Of a stretch of 64,000 bases of DNA, positions 49,454 to 59,283 are shown piece after piece. Made by a program: the position numbers and the translations under genes. Within the stretch, counting starts at the first letter, position 1. Every line of letters begins with the position of its first letter. The stretch is from Sphingomonas flavalba (GTDB taxonomy: Bacteria; Pseudomonadota; Alphaproteobacteria; Sphingomonadales; Sphingomonadaceae), in the NCBI RefSeq assembly GCF_004796535.1, contig NZ_SPHY01000006.1, forward strand, positions 1 through 64,000. Direction: 5' to 3'. The notes under the pieces were generated by a model that was given only the letters and a program-made list of their open reading frames with translations, was not told the origin of the DNA and searched no databases.

Positions 49454-51865
49454 CTATTTCGGCTCGATCAACTTGCGCGCCGCCTCAGCAAGTTGCTGAA
49501 CCGAAAAGGGTTTGGGAAGGAACTCCATCCGATCCAGGTCGATCGACTTGCGCAGTTGCTCCTCGGCATAGCCGGACATGAACAGCAGCGGCAGGTCGGG
49601 GTGCCGGGCGCGGGCCTCGCGCGCCATCGTCGGGCCGTCCATCGTCGGCATCACCACGTCGGAAATCAGCAGATCGACCGCGATTCCTTCGGCCAGCCGT
49701 TCCAGTGCCTCCTCGCCGTTGGTGGCAGTGACCACCTTATAGCCGTGGCGGGTCAGCGCCCGTTCGGCGACGGCGCGGACCATGTCCTCGTCCTCGACCA
49801 GCAGGATGGTGCCGCTGCCCCACAGTTCCCCGGTCCGCGCCTTCTCGCGCACCGGCGCCTCCGCTTCGGTCGGGTCGGCGCGATGGACAGGCAGGTAGAG
49901 GACGAAGCTGGTGCCCTTGCCCTCCTCCGATTCCGCGAAAATGAACCCGCCCGATTGCTTGACGATGCCGTAGACCGTCGACAGGCCGAGGCCGGTGCCC
50001 TTGCCGACTTCCTTGGTGGTGAAGAACGGCTCGAAGATCTTGACCAGATGCTCTGCCGGAATGCCAACGCCGGTGTCGGTGACGCGCAGCGCGGTGTACT
50101 CGCCGACTGGCATGATCTCGTTGTTCAGTTGGCGCGAATCCTGCGCGGAAACCGGGTAGGTCTGCAGGGTCAGCGTGCCGCCGCCTTCGCTTCCAGCCTG
50201 CATCGCGTCGCGCGCGTTGACCGCTAGATTGACGATCACCTGCTCCAACTGGCCTGGATCGGCGCGAACCGGCGCCAGGTTGCGGCCGTGGTTGATGGTC
50301 AGCATGATCGTCTCGCCCAGCAGGCGCTTGAGCAGGCTCGACACGTCGGACACGACATCGGGCAATTGCAGCACCTGCGGGCGCAGCGTCTGCTGGCGTG
50401 AAAAGGCGAGCAATTGGCGGGTCAGGCTGGCGGCGCGGTTGGAATTGGCCTTGACCTGCTGGATGTCGTCATAATCGCTGTCGCCGGGCGTATGACGCAT
50501 CAGCATCAGGTCGCAATGGCCGATGATCGCGGTCAGGATATTGTTGAAATCATGGGCGACGCCGCCGGCCAGCTGGCCGACCGCCTGCATCTTGGTCGCC
50601 TGCGCGACCTGCCGCTTCAGTTTCGATTCCTCGCTGTTGTCCTTCAGGCTGAGCAGCACCGCCGCCTCGCCCAGCCCGCGCGCGCCGGCGATCGACAGCG
50701 CCACCGTCTCCTCCGGCCGCGCCCGCAGCCTGACCGCGATATCGCCGGAATAATGCTGGCCGGCGGCAAAGCGGCGGACCGCATCGGCCACCGCCGCCTT
50801 GTCCTCGCGCACCACAAGGTCGCCGGGGTAGACCGGCGGCGGCGCGTCGCCGACACCGGCCGCCTTCAGGAACGCGCTGTTCAGGAACAGGAAGCGGCCA
50901 TCACGGTCGGCCAGCGCCAGTGCAAAGGGCAGCATCGAGAGCAGCGCTTCCAGATGCGGGGCGGCACCGCCGTCAGCGTCGATCCGCGGCGCGGTGTCGT
51001 CGTCGATCAGGAAAATCAGCGTCGGACTGTCCGCCGCGTCGCGCTCCAGCGGCACCTGGATCAGCCGCAACGGAACGCTGCCCGCTCCCTGGCGCGCCAG
51101 ACGGACGATGCCGCCGGCATCGGTCTGCAGCAGATTGACGAAGCTACGCCCCTCGATCGCCGCTTCGGCGCGGCCGGTGGCGCGCTGGGCGAATACGCGA
51201 TTGGCAGCGCGGATTCGCCCTTCCTGCCCGACCAGCACCGCCATCACCCCGGATTCGCCCAGCCGGTCGCCGCCGCCACCGGACACCAACCGTCGCGCTT
51301 CGGCCACGATGTCGAACCCTACGGCGGGCCGGAACCGCCAGATCAGATGGTCGTCGCTGCGACCGCTGCGCACCACCTCGACCTGCAACTGGATCGTGTC
51401 GCGGGCCAGCCGGTCGACATAGCCGGCGCCATCGCGCCAGGCGGCCCGCGCCGCCTCTGTCAGCCGGGCGATCGCGGCCTCACCGACAGGCAGCGCCGGC
51501 GGCGTCGGAAAGCCGGAAAACCAGACGCCGAACAGGTCGTTGGCACAGACCAGTTGCCCCGCGCGGTCGGTGATCGCAATGGCGGTCGCATCGCTTTCCG
51601 CGGCCTCGCGCATCAGCGACCAGTCGGTTGCCCCGCCGGCTGCCAGCGTCGCCGGATACAGTTGGCGATAGATGTAGAGAAGCCCAGCGATCGCGATCAC
51701 CGCGGCCAGCCAGCCGGCAGCAGCAGCGAAGCTGCCCAGCGCCCAGAGCACCAGCAAGGCGGACAGCAGCCCGGCACCGACCGCGATCAGCGCCAGCGCC
51801 CGGCCGCGCCCATCGACGCCGCCTGAAGCGGATGCGATCAGCGGGGGGCGGAACGGGGCGTTCAT
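49454..51865 (-). CDS. cckA: Cell-cycle hybrid histidine kinase CckA
   Basis: CckA is the membrane kinase/phosphatase that feeds phosphate through ChpT to CtrA and CpdR in alphaproteobacteria. The 803-residue protein has two membrane spans in the first about 75 residues, then PAS-like regions. The HisKA domain has phosphorylated H438 in [22 protein letters not shown]. The ATPase domain has N-box [20 protein letters not shown] and [22 protein letters not shown]-terminal receiver domain has D736 in [14 protein letters not shown]. The HDFNNI box and hybrid layout are diagnostic. It follows dapA-smpB-DUF2062 with short gaps. Confidence 0.93.
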   Translation of the reverse strand: MNAPFRPPLIASASGGVDGRGRALALIAVGAGLLSALLVLWALGSFAAAAGWLAAVIAIAGLLYIYRQLYPATLAAGGATDWSLMREAAESDATAIAITDRAGQLVCANDLFGVWFSGFPTPPALPVGEAAIARLTEAARAAWRDGAGYVDRLARDTIQLQVEVVRSGRSDDHLIWRFRPAVGFDIVAEARRLVSGGGGDRLGESGVMAVLVGQEGRIRAANRVFAQRATGRAEAAIEGRSFVNLLQTDAGGIVRLARQGAGSVPLRLIQVPLERDAADSPTLIFLIDDDTAPRIDADGGAAPHLEALLSMLPFALALADRDGRFLFLNSAFLKAAGVGDAPPPVYPGDLVVREDKAAVADAVRRFAAGQHYSGDIAVRLRARPEETVALSIAGARGLGEAAVLLSLKDNSEESKLKRQVAQATKMQAVGQLAGGVAHDFNNILTAIIGHCDLMLMRHTPGDSDYDDIQQVKANSNRAASLTRQLLAFSRQQTLRPQVLQLPDVVSDVSSLLKRLLGETIMLTINHGRNLAPVRADPGQLEQVIVNLAVNARDAMQAGSEGGGTLTLQTYPVSAQDSRQLNNEIMPVGEYTALRVTDTGVGIPAEHLVKIFEPFFTTKEVGKGTGLGLSTVYGIVKQSGGFIFAESEEGKGTSFVLYLPVHRADPTEAEAPVREKARTGELWGSGTILLVEDEDMVRAVAERALTRHGYKVVTATNGEEALERLAEGIAVDLLISDVVMPTMDGPTMAREARARHPDLPLLFMSGYAEEQLRKSIDLDRMEFLPKPFSVQQLAEAARKLIEPK

Positions 51866-51896
51866 GCCGCCACCCTAGCCCAGCCTGCCGCCGGTT

Positions 51897-52463
51897 TCAC
51901 CCCCGCCGCCGGCCGTGGCCGCGCGCGCGCCACTTGCGGCCGATCCACACCCGCCAGGCCAGCGCCGCCGCCACATAGCCGACAATCCCGGCAATGACCG
52001 ATATCGTCGTCAGGCCCAGCAGAAAGGCCGGCGCCGCATCGGACAGCAGCCAGCGAGACCACTCGGACAGCGGCAGCCCTTCGCGCACCATCATCAGCAA
52101 TTCGCCGGGTTGGGCATGCATGCCGAACACCGCGCTACCGACCCACAGCGCAGCGATCACCAGTAGCGGCGTCGTCACGGGGTTGCTGGCCAGCGTTGCC
52201 CCGGCGCAGAGCGGAACGTTCGCGCGGAACGGGATCGCGATCAACGCCGCCGACACCGGCTGGACGACCGGTATCATCACCAGAATGCCGACGAACAGCC
52301 CCAGGCCGATCGCGCGCGGCACCGATCGGCGGGTGAACCGCCACAGCGCCGGGCGCAGCAGCAGGTGCGCCACCGGCCGCAGCCAGCGGTTGCCCTCCAG
52401 CTCCTCGCGGCTGGGCATCAACCGGCGGATCGTGTCGACCGCCCACGTCTTGCTTCTAGCCAC
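51897..52463 (-). CDS. DUF2062 membrane protein
   Basis: This 188-residue inner-membrane protein has the DUF2062 pattern: [63 protein letters not shown], then two further hydrophobic spans near the C-terminus. The N- and C-termini are basic and probably cytoplasmic. The function is unknown. The GTG start at 52463 overlaps smpB by 8 bp, and cckA begins 31 bp after its stop. Confidence 0.85.
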   Translation of the reverse strand: MARSKTWAVDTIRRLMPSREELEGNRWLRPVAHLLLRPALWRFTRRSVPRAIGLGLFVGILVMIPVVQPVSAALIAIPFRANVPLCAGATLASNPVTTPLLVIAALWVGSAVFGMHAQPGELLMMVREGLPLSEWSRWLLSDAAPAFLLGLTTISVIAGIVGYVAAALAWRVWIGRKWRARGHGRRRG

Positions 52464-52938
52464 GGTCCCTCAACAGCCGCGATTGCTCGCGTTTCCAGTC
52501 GCGTTCCTTCTCGGTGGAGCGCTTGTCATGCAGTTTCTTGCCCTTCGCCAGCGCCAGCTCCACCTTCGCCCGCCCGCGCGGGTTGAAATAGATCGACAGC
52601 GGAATCAGCGTCATGCCCTCGCGCTGCACGGCATTGCGCAGCTTGTTGATCTCGCGTTCGTGCAGCAGCAGCTTGCGGGGGCGCTTCGGCTCGTGATTGA
52701 AACGGTTGCCGTGGCTGAACTCCGGTACATTGGCATTGATCAGCCAGACTTGATCGTCCTTCACCTCGGCGTAGCTTTCAGCGATCGAACCTTCGCCGAA
52801 ACGCAGTGACTTCACCTCCGTTCCAGTCAGGGCAATACCAGCCTCGAAGAACTCCTCCAGAAAATACTCGTAGCGCGCGCGCCGGTTCTCGGCGACGGTT
52901 TTGATCTTCTCGAATGCCGCGGGCTTCGGCCGGGCCAT
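52456..52938 (-). CDS. smpB: SsrA-binding protein SmpB
   Basis: SmpB brings tmRNA to stalled ribosomes for trans-translation. The 160-residue protein has the OB-fold core [35 protein letters not shown] and the block [18 protein letters not shown]. The basic C-terminal tail ([22 protein letters not shown]) inserts into the mRNA channel. Its ATG overlaps the dapA stop by one base (TGATG). The tmRNA gene is not in this window. Confidence 0.96.
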   Translation of the reverse strand: MARPKPAAFEKIKTVAENRRARYEYFLEEFFEAGIALTGTEVKSLRFGEGSIAESYAEVKDDQVWLINANVPEFSHGNRFNHEPKRPRKLLLHEREINKLRNAVQREGMTLIPLSIYFNPRGRAKVELALAKGKKLHDKRSTEKERDWKREQSRLLRDRG

Positions 52939-53813
52939 CAGACCAGCTCGGCAATCTCGAGCGCGGCATCCACCTTGGCGCGGGCCGCCGCAGACGGCGG
53001 CGTCATCGGCAGGCGCAGCTCCGCGCCGATATCGGGCCGAACCCGGTTCAGCGCATATTTGACCGGGCCGGGAGACGCGTCGGCGAACAACGCGGCGTGC
53101 AGCGGGAACAGCCGATCCTGCAGCTCCAGCGCCTCCGCCCAGTCGCCGGCCAGGCACGCCGCCTGGAACTCGGCGCACAACCGCGGCGCGACATTAGCGG
53201 TGACGGAGATACAACCGCGCCCACCCATCACCATCAGCGCCAGCGCCATGTCGTCATTGCCGGACAGCTGGCAGAAATCCGTCCCGCAGGCCAGCCGCTG
53301 GGCGGTCACCCTGCCGGCGACGCCAGACGCATCCTTGATGCCGACGACACCGGGCAGCGCCGCCAGCCGGCCGACGGTTTCGACCGAAATATCGGTCACC
53401 GTCCGCGTCGGCACATTGTAGAGGATGATCGGCAGGTCGCAACGCTCGGCCAGATAGGCGAAATGGGCGTAGACCCCATCCTGGTTCGGCCGGTTGTAAT
53501 AGGGCGCGACGACCAGCGCCGCCGCCGCCCCCTCGGCCTGCGCGAACTTCATATGTTCAAGCGCGGTCATCGTGTCGTTCGATCCGCAGCCGGCGATCAC
53601 CGGCACCCGCCCCGCCGCCTGGGCGACGGTCAGCGCGATGACGCGGTGGTGCTCGTCGATGTCCATCGTCGCCGATTCGCCGGTGGTGCCGCAGGGGACC
53701 AGCGCGCTGCTGCCGCTCTCGATCTGCCAGTCGATCAGCGCGCGCAGCGCCGTCTCGTCGATCGCGCCGTCGCGAAACGGCGTCACCAGGGCCGGAATGG
53801 ATCCGGAAAACAT
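52938..53813 (-). CDS. dapA: 4-Hydroxy-tetrahydrodipicolinate synthase
   Basis: DapA condenses pyruvate with aspartate semialdehyde in lysine and diaminopimelate synthesis. The 291-residue TIM barrel has the entry motif [13 protein letters not shown], the catalytic tyrosine in [16 protein letters not shown] and the Schiff-base lysine in [14 protein letters not shown]. The N-terminus [30 protein letters not shown] is typical of true DapA. The first gene of the dapA-smpB-DUF2062-cckA run, it is divergent from the lytic transglycosylase gene. A second DapA-family gene at 58.2 kb is a catabolic paralogue. Confidence 0.95.
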   Translation of the reverse strand: MFSGSIPALVTPFRDGAIDETALRALIDWQIESGSSALVPCGTTGESATMDIDEHHRVIALTVAQAAGRVPVIAGCGSNDTMTALEHMKFAQAEGAAAALVVAPYYNRPNQDGVYAHFAYLAERCDLPIILYNVPTRTVTDISVETVGRLAALPGVVGIKDASGVAGRVTAQRLACGTDFCQLSGNDDMALALMVMGGRGCISVTANVAPRLCAEFQAACLAGDWAEALELQDRLFPLHAALFADASPGPVKYALNRVRPDIGAELRLPMTPPSAAARAKVDAALEIAELV

Positions 53814-53916
53814 GGCGTGAATCCTTCACTTCTGCTTCGTCACGCCGCATAGTACCGGCATGCGTAGAGGGCCTCGTTCATCGTCAGATAAGGAGCGTGG
53901 GGGCAACCTGTCCAGC

Positions 53917-55863
53917 ATGGTTGTTCGTGTTTCCCTGATGGCGCTGCTTCTCGCTGCGCCCGCGCCGCTCGCGCTCCAGCCGATCCAGGCGCAACCGACG
54001 GCAGCGTCGCTTGCCGCGGTCGGCCCGGCGATCATCGAATGGAACCGCTTGCGCCAGAGCGATTCCCTGTCCTTTTCGGCCTATGCCAGCTTCCTGGCCG
54101 CCCATCCCGGCTGGCCGGGCGAGGCCGCGATGCGCCGCACCGCCGAGCGCGTCCTGACGCCCGAAATGATGGAGCCGCGCCAGGCGGTCGCTTTCTTCGA
54201 CCGCTTCGCGCCGCTGACCAACACCGGCCAGGCCCGCTATGCGGAGGCACTGGCCACGATCGGCCGGCAGGACGAAGCCCGCGCCGCCGCGCGCAAGGCA
54301 TGGACCTCCGGCTCGCTGTCCACGGCCGACGAGGCGCGGATGCTGACCGCTTTCGGCGGCAGCTTCACCCCGGCCGATCAGGATGAGCGCATGGACCGGC
54401 TGCTGTGGGCCGGGGCAACCAGCGCCGCCGCCCGCCAGCTGCCACTGGTCACTATTGCCCGCCGCCCGCTGTTCGAGGCGCGCCTGGCCATGCGGACCCG
54501 CGCCGCCGATGCCGCGACGAAGGCCAACGCCGTGCTGCCCGCCGCCCTCGGCGACGCCGGCTATCTCGCCGACCGGGCATTGTGGCTGCGCGCGACCGGC
54601 CAGGCCGGCGCCGCCCGCCAGCTGCTCGCCCAGCGCCGGCCGCTGACCGCCCGCCCGTCCGAACCGGTCAAATGGTACGAAATGCTGCTCGCGGTGGCGG
54701 AAGACGCGCGGGCCAGCGGCCAGCCGCAATTGGCATGGGACATCGCCCGCCAGATCGACGACGCCTTCCCGCCCGGCACGGACCTCCGCAACCAGCCACT
54801 GCCGGTGCGCGATCGCTACACCAGCCTTGCCTGGTTGGCCGGGATGACGGCGCTGAACGATCTGCACCGCCCGGCCGATGCCGTTGGCCTGTTCCAGCGT
54901 TACGCCGGGGCGGCAAAGACCCCGCAGACCCAGACCAAGGGCTATTACTGGGCGGGGCGTGCCGCGAAGGCCGCCGGCCGCAACCCAAGCGCCCATTTCG
55001 AACAGGCCGGCGCCTTTGCCGATCAGTTCTACGGCCAGCTCGCGCTGGAGGCGCTTGGTCGGCCGCTGCGCCCGCCACCCGACATGCCCGCCGACCGCCC
55101 GTCGCCGGGGGAACGCCAGGCGTTCATGAACCGCGAAGTGGTGCGCGCCGCCCGTTATCTCGGCCAGACCGGCAACTGGCGGGACCAGACACTGTTCGTC
55201 CGGGCGATCGCCGAAAGCGTCGACAGCGGCGTCGATCATGCGCTGGCGGACGAACTGTCGCGAACGCTCGGCCGCCCCGATCTCGCGGTCATGGTCGGCC
55301 GCGCCGCGCGCAGCGACGGGCGCAGCGATTATGCGCGGATCAGCTATCCGCAGGTGCCGGTGCCGTCCGACAGCACGCACGCATGGACGATGGTCCACGC
55401 GATCGCCCGGCAGGAAAGCCAGTTCGACCGCGACATCGTCAGCCGCGCCGGCGCGCGCGGCCTGATGCAGCTTATGCCCGCCACCGCCGCCGAGACGGCG
55501 CGCAAGCTCGGCATCGCCCATGATCCGTCGGCGCTGTCGGACAGCGGCTACAATATCCGGCTGGGCGCCGCCTATTTCCAGCGGATGCTCGACTATTACG
55601 GCGGCAGCCATGTGCTCGCCGTCGCCGCCTATAACGCCGGGCCGGGCAATGTGAACCGCTGGCTGAAGGCGAATGGCGATCCGCGTACCGCCGGCGTCGA
55701 CACGATCCAGTGGGTCGAGAGCATCCCGTTCAGCGAGACACGCAACTATGTCCAGCGGGTACTGGAAAACGCGGTCGTCTACGATCTGCTGAACCCGCAG
55801 CGGACGCGCACCGCGTCGGCGGCGTCGCTGTCTGCCTATCTCGGCGCCCGCCCGGCTGGCTGA
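53917..55863 (+). CDS. slt: Soluble lytic murein transglycosylase
   Basis: This periplasmic enzyme cleaves the MurNAc-GlcNAc bond with 1,6-anhydro product. The mature 648-residue protein has a signal peptide (VVRVSLMALLLAAPAPLALQPIQA), a long alpha-superhelical domain of repeats (about 30-460) and a C-terminal SLT domain. The catalytic glutamate is E500 in IARQESQFD, followed by SRAGARGLMQLMPATAAETA and VAAYNAGPGNVNRWL. An in-frame ATG at 53860 would put 19 polar residues ahead of the signal, so 53917 was chosen. greB starts 5 bp after the stop. Confidence 0.92.
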   Translation: MVVRVSLMALLLAAPAPLALQPIQAQPTAASLAAVGPAIIEWNRLRQSDSLSFSAYASFLAAHPGWPGEAAMRRTAERVLTPEMMEPRQAVAFFDRFAPLTNTGQARYAEALATIGRQDEARAAARKAWTSGSLSTADEARMLTAFGGSFTPADQDERMDRLLWAGATSAAARQLPLVTIARRPLFEARLAMRTRAADAATKANAVLPAALGDAGYLADRALWLRATGQAGAARQLLAQRRPLTARPSEPVKWYEMLLAVAEDARASGQPQLAWDIARQIDDAFPPGTDLRNQPLPVRDRYTSLAWLAGMTALNDLHRPADAVGLFQRYAGAAKTPQTQTKGYYWAGRAAKAAGRNPSAHFEQAGAFADQFYGQLALEALGRPLRPPPDMPADRPSPGERQAFMNREVVRAARYLGQTGNWRDQTLFVRAIAESVDSGVDHALADELSRTLGRPDLAVMVGRAARSDGRSDYARISYPQVPVPSDSTHAWTMVHAIARQESQFDRDIVSRAGARGLMQLMPATAAETARKLGIAHDPSALSDSGYNIRLGAAYFQRMLDYYGGSHVLAVAAYNAGPGNVNRWLKANGDPRTAGVDTIQWVESIPFSETRNYVQRVLENAVVYDLLNPQRTRTASAASLSAYLGARPAG

Positions 55864-55867
55864 CCCG

Positions 55868-56356
55868 GTGGACCGGCCCAATTACATCACCCTGGCCGGC
55901 TATGCCGCGCTGCGCGCCGAATATGAGACGCTATTCGCCGTCGAACGTCCGAAACTGGTCGAAACCATCAGTTGGGCGGCCGGGAACGGCGACCGGTCGG
56001 AAAACGGCGACTATATCTACGGCCGCAAACGGTTGCGCGAGATCGACCGCGCGATCAACCGGCTGTCGCGCAAGATGAAGGCGGCAAGGGTCGTTGACCC
56101 CACCGCCCAGCAGGATCGCGGCCGCGTGTTCTTCGGCGCGACGGTGACCGTCGCCGACGAGGACGACCGCGAACGCACAGTGACGATCGTCGGCAATGAT
56201 GAGGCGGACGCCGCCGCCGGCCGCGTCGGCTGGGATTCGCCGATCGCCCGCGCCCTGCGCGGCTCCGCCGTCGGCGACCTCCGCCGCCTCCGCCTCCCCG
56301 CCGGCGAGCGCGAATACGAAGTGATCGCGATCAGCTACCCGGCCGCTAAGCCCTAG
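55868..56356 (+). CDS. greB: Transcription elongation factor GreB
   Basis: GreB rescues backtracked RNA polymerase by stimulating transcript cleavage. The 162-residue protein has the N-terminal coiled coil (residues about 10-75) with the tip motif ENGDYIYGRKRLREIDRAI; the YIYG form marks GreB rather than GreA. The C-terminal FKBP-like domain has VGWDSPIARALRGSAVGD. The start is GTG at 55868, close behind the transglycosylase gene, so they are co-transcribed. Confidence 0.93.
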   Translation: MDRPNYITLAGYAALRAEYETLFAVERPKLVETISWAAGNGDRSENGDYIYGRKRLREIDRAINRLSRKMKAARVVDPTAQQDRGRVFFGATVTVADEDDRERTVTIVGNDEADAAAGRVGWDSPIARALRGSAVGDLRRLRLPAGEREYEVIAISYPAAKP

Positions 56357-56444
56357 TAGCGATCCAATCACCGCGATCCCGACACGTGCGATGCAGAGCC
56401 GGAAGTCGGTCGCCGGATCGACGTTGGGCACCTATCAAAACGCA

Positions 56445-56511
56445 CTCCCGCGGAAGCAGGGGGGCATCGGCGACGTGTGGGGTGCGGACCTTGGAACTGC
56501 TTTCGCGGGCG
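56445..56511. repeat. Facing pair of degenerate REP-like hairpins
   Basis: CTCCCGC-GGAA-GCAGGGG (56445-56462) and the reverse-oriented ACTGC-TTTC-GCGGG (56496-56509) carry the core of the GNRA-loop hairpins seen at 5265 and 28774. They lie between the convergent greB and M24-like genes. Confidence 0.45.
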
Positions 56512-56552
56512 CGCCGGCGGCGGCGGTACCGCTCGCATCCCAGCGACACCCC

Positions 56553-56606
56553 AAAAAAACAGGGGCCGAACCGACGCGCATGGCATTGACGTCGGTTCGG
56601 CCCCTG
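56553..56606 (-). terminator. Rho-independent terminator of the M24-like gene
   Basis: A 17-bp perfect stem (56560-56576 with 56590-56606; arm starts CAGGGGCCGAACCGAC) has a 13-nt loop. On the minus strand it is followed by TTTTTTTGGGG. It begins about 20 bp after the stop of the M24-like gene and is the clearest terminator in the window. Confidence 0.92.
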
Positions 56607-56626
56607 CCCTTGCGTCCACCGTCTTG

Positions 56627-58021
56627 TCAGATTTCGATGAACGCCCACTCCTCGGACCAGGGCAGCCGCGACATCTGCCGCGACGGCCCGTCATCCTTGA
56701 CGATGAATCCGTCGGAGAAGTTCGCGCCGGTGCCGGTTTCGGGGTCGAACATCCCCGGCTCGACCGAGAACATCATGCCGGTGTCGAGGATGGTGTGATC
56801 GCCCAGCGACAGATAGGGCGGCTGGTGCCCTTCCATTCCCTCGCCATGGGCCGGGCGGTGATAGATGTATTTCTGCATCCCCCGGTCGATCTGCATCTTG
56901 TGAATCGCATAGGCGACATCGGAGCAGGGCGTGCCCTTGCGCGACAGGTCGAGCTGCATCAGGCAGCCGTCGCGTGCGGTCTTCCACACCTTGTCCATAT
57001 GGTCGGTCCGCGGCGCGATCATATAGGGCCGGTACAATTCACCACCACAGCCGCCGATACGGACGACGCCCGCCACCTGCAGCGCCTTGCCCCGTTCGAT
57101 CTTGTTGTAGAAGAACTGGTTGGGGTGTGGATAGCCCGTCGCCTGCCCGATGCGGCAACCGATGTTCACCTGGATGCCGACCGCGTTATGCGGCTTCCCG
57201 TCCCGCTTGATGTCGGCAAGGATCAGCTCGGTGCCGAATTTCCGAGCGGCATGCGAAATCTCGAAATCGGTCAGGTCGGTGCCGTGGGTCAGGACCAGGT
57301 CGCGCGCGAAGGCGTGGATGCGGTCGAAATAGCTGTAGGCGCGGCGCGTCAGCGCGATCTCCAGCGGCGTCTTGCGCTGGCGCAGGTACATGCAGTCGCC
57401 CGCCGCCGACGCCATCGGCGCACCCAGCACGTCCGCCACCGTCTTCTGTTCGGACGCCAGCAGCTCGCGATCGGCGGCCAGCTTCTTGCCGGCGAATCCG
57501 CGCTTCTTCAGCCCTTCCAGCATCCAGCGCCACAGGTCGTTCTGCGGCCCTTTCTTCAATATGCCTTCGTTCGGCATCGTCCCGGCAACGTCGAGCCAGT
57601 CGAAATACATATCGCCGTCTTCATACCACCACTCCTGGATCAGATCGCGGTCCAGCGCAGGGTAGAACCAGATCGGGTGGTCGCCCTTGGTCGGGATGAA
57701 GCAGTGGATCATCCGTTCCGTCGTGGTGTGGAACAGGCCGGTGAAATAGATGACGTTCCACTGGTTGGTCAGCAGGATGCCGTCGAGCCCGGCCGCCGCC
57801 AGACGCTGCTGCAGCACCTGCGTCCGTTCCTTGCTCCAACTGAGCGGAAGCCGGTCGATCGTGGTCGGCTCCAGGTCGTCGGGGGGAAGAAACAGCTTGG
57901 CGGACTCGCTTCCGGTCGGAAGGTCGCCCTTGTCCGCAAGCCTGTTCGCGACGACCGCTCCCGCCGCACCGCCGGCGACGACGCCAAGCCCGAGTCCTCC
58001 GATGAATTGACGACGCTGCAT
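56627..58021 (-). CDS. Exported M24-fold protein with degenerate metal site
   Basis: This 464-residue protein has a twin-arginine signal (MQRRQFIGGLGLGVVAGGAAGAVVA). The M24 (creatinase/prolidase) plan is clear: LDGILLTNQWNVIYFTGLFHTTTERMIHCFIP in the N-domain and the pita-bread C-domain. Of the five metal ligands only the histidine (YHRPAHGEGMEGHQPPY) and one glutamate (MFSVEPGMF) are evident. The two aspartates are replaced (VAGVVRIGGCGGELYRPY) and the last glutamate box reads NFSDGFIV. Creatinase in this family also works without metal, so a non-peptidase hydrolase is possible. GGGGAGA precedes the ATG. It is transcribed separately from the lyase gene upstream. Confidence 0.75.
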   Translation of the reverse strand: MQRRQFIGGLGLGVVAGGAAGAVVANRLADKGDLPTGSESAKLFLPPDDLEPTTIDRLPLSWSKERTQVLQQRLAAAGLDGILLTNQWNVIYFTGLFHTTTERMIHCFIPTKGDHPIWFYPALDRDLIQEWWYEDGDMYFDWLDVAGTMPNEGILKKGPQNDLWRWMLEGLKKRGFAGKKLAADRELLASEQKTVADVLGAPMASAAGDCMYLRQRKTPLEIALTRRAYSYFDRIHAFARDLVLTHGTDLTDFEISHAARKFGTELILADIKRDGKPHNAVGIQVNIGCRIGQATGYPHPNQFFYNKIERGKALQVAGVVRIGGCGGELYRPYMIAPRTDHMDKVWKTARDGCLMQLDLSRKGTPCSDVAYAIHKMQIDRGMQKYIYHRPAHGEGMEGHQPPYLSLGDHTILDTGMMFSVEPGMFDPETGTGANFSDGFIVKDDGPSRQMSRLPWSEEWAFIEI

Positions 58022-58179
58022 AGCATTCTCCCCGTTTCAGTTGGTTGATCGATTTACTTCCGCATTACTGGAACTTGCCTTTCATATTTCACGCTCGCAG
58101 GGAGCGGGCAGGACGGCGCGACAAAGCAAGCAAGACCTCAGCCGACATGGCTTTGCACATTCCTTGCGGCCGGCCGAAG

Positions 58180-58214
58180 CTTTCCGCCCCGGCGATCGAT
58201 GCCGGGGCGGAAAG
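58180..58214 (-). terminator. Hairpin after the DapA-like lyase gene
   Basis: CTTTCCGCCCCGGC (58180-58193) pairs fully with GCCGGGGCGGAAAG (58201-58214) around GATCGAT. It starts 4 bp after the stop codon of the lyase. No T run follows the stem on the minus strand, so termination may be partial. Confidence 0.65.
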
Positions 58215-58218
58215 GCTG

Positions 58219-59133
58219 TCAGAAGCCGTACTTCGTCAGGTCCGGGCGGTTCTCCAGGCCGCGCTTGATGATGGCGAGCGCCTGCGCTTCCTCGTCGCCG
58301 ACCAGCGGATAACGGGGCGCGCGAACGACCGGGGACGTACCCCGCACGACATGCTCGGCAAGCTTGATTTTCTGCACGAACTTCGGCCCGATATCGAGGC
58401 TGAGCAGCGGCAGGAACCAGCGATAGATTTCCATCGCCTCTGTGATGCGGCCTTCGCGCACCAGGCGATAAATCGCCACCGTCTCGCGCGGGAAGGCCAC
58501 GACCAGCCCGGCGATCCAGCCGACGCAGCCGAGCACCATGCTCTCCAGCGCCAGGTCGTCGACACCAATCAGCAGCTTGTAGCGATCACCGACCAGGTCG
58601 ATGATCTTGTTGATCCGCCGCGTATCGGCCGACGATTCCTTCACCGCGACGAACTTCTTCTCGTCGGCGAGCATCTGGAAATGCTCGGGCAACAGGTCGA
58701 CGGTATACGCGACCGGGTTGTTATAGAGGATGATCGGCAGCTCGGTATTCGCCGCGATCGTGCGGAAATAGCCCATCGTCTCGCGCGGATCGGACAGATA
58801 GCGCATCGCGGGCAGGACCATCAGGCCCTCGACGCCAGCCTTTTCGACCCGGCGGACGAGGTCGATCGCCGCCCGCGTCGAATCCTCGGCGATCGTCATG
58901 ATGATCGGCTTGCTGCCCGCGGCTTCGGCGACGGCGGCTTCGGCGATCGCCACCTTCTCGTCGGCGGTCAGGCTGCTAGCCTCGCCCAGCGATCCGCAAA
59001 CGATCACGCCATCGACACCGGCGTCGATCTGAAAGCGGACATCGTCCCGCACAGCCTGGATATCGACGTCCTCCGCGGCGTCCATTTTGGTGGTGATGGC
59101 CGGGAATACGCCTTCAAAATCACTCGCGTTCAT
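58219..59133 (-). CDS. DapA-family (dihydrodipicolinate synthase-like) lyase or deaminase
   Basis: This 304-residue TIM barrel has VIVCGSLGEASSLTADEK at the carboxylate-binding turn, tyrosine in PIILYNNPVAYTVDL and the Schiff-base lysine in KFVAVKESSADTRRI. The motifs fit the catabolic branch of the family (aldolases, and the deaminase of hydroxyproline breakdown) rather than true DapA, which is encoded at 52.9 kb. The substrate is unknown. It lies between the exported amidohydrolases and the M24-like protein on the same strand, with a palindrome upstream and a hairpin after the stop. A ribosome-binding AAGGA precedes the ATG. Confidence 0.82.
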   Translation of the reverse strand: MNASDFEGVFPAITTKMDAAEDVDIQAVRDDVRFQIDAGVDGVIVCGSLGEASSLTADEKVAIAEAAVAEAAGSKPIIMTIAEDSTRAAIDLVRRVEKAGVEGLMVLPAMRYLSDPRETMGYFRTIAANTELPIILYNNPVAYTVDLLPEHFQMLADEKKFVAVKESSADTRRINKIIDLVGDRYKLLIGVDDLALESMVLGCVGWIAGLVVAFPRETVAIYRLVREGRITEAMEIYRWFLPLLSLDIGPKFVQKIKLAEHVVRGTSPVVRAPRYPLVGDEEAQALAIIKRGLENRPDLTKYGF

Positions 59134-59191
59134 TTCATGTCCTTGTTCAAGAGCCGTACCGGCCGTCCATAGCTGGTCTCCGTTACAGAAT

Positions 59192-59203
59192 ATAGTATAC
59201 GAT
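59192..59203. promoter_or_regulatory. GntR-like palindrome upstream of the DapA-like gene
   Basis: ATAGTATACGAT has the form ATnGTATACnAT, close to the TnGTATACnA sites of FadR-subfamily GntR regulators. It lies 59 bp upstream of the ATG in the only AT-rich part of the 150-bp gap. No GntR gene is in the window. Confidence 0.4.
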
Positions 59204-59283
59204 TTTATCGATCGCGATACAACCGCTATTTCGCGGCCGTTCCGCGCGGGGGCGCTTCACCGAAAAAGCAGACTGTGAGCGGG

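Noticed and set aside
53897-53899. GTG at 53897 as the start of the lytic transglycosylase gene
   Set aside because: It is in a different reading frame and only one base from the AGGAG; the ATG at 53917 gives a clean signal peptide.
56627-58021. M24-like gene as a pseudogene
   Set aside because: The frame is intact with a signal sequence, a good ribosome-binding site and a strong terminator; only specific ligands differ.
59152-59166. GTTC-N7-GTAC upstream of the DapA-like gene as a LexA box
   Set aside because: The second half-site is GTAC rather than GTTC, and it lies just inside the leader next to the start codon rather than in a promoter.
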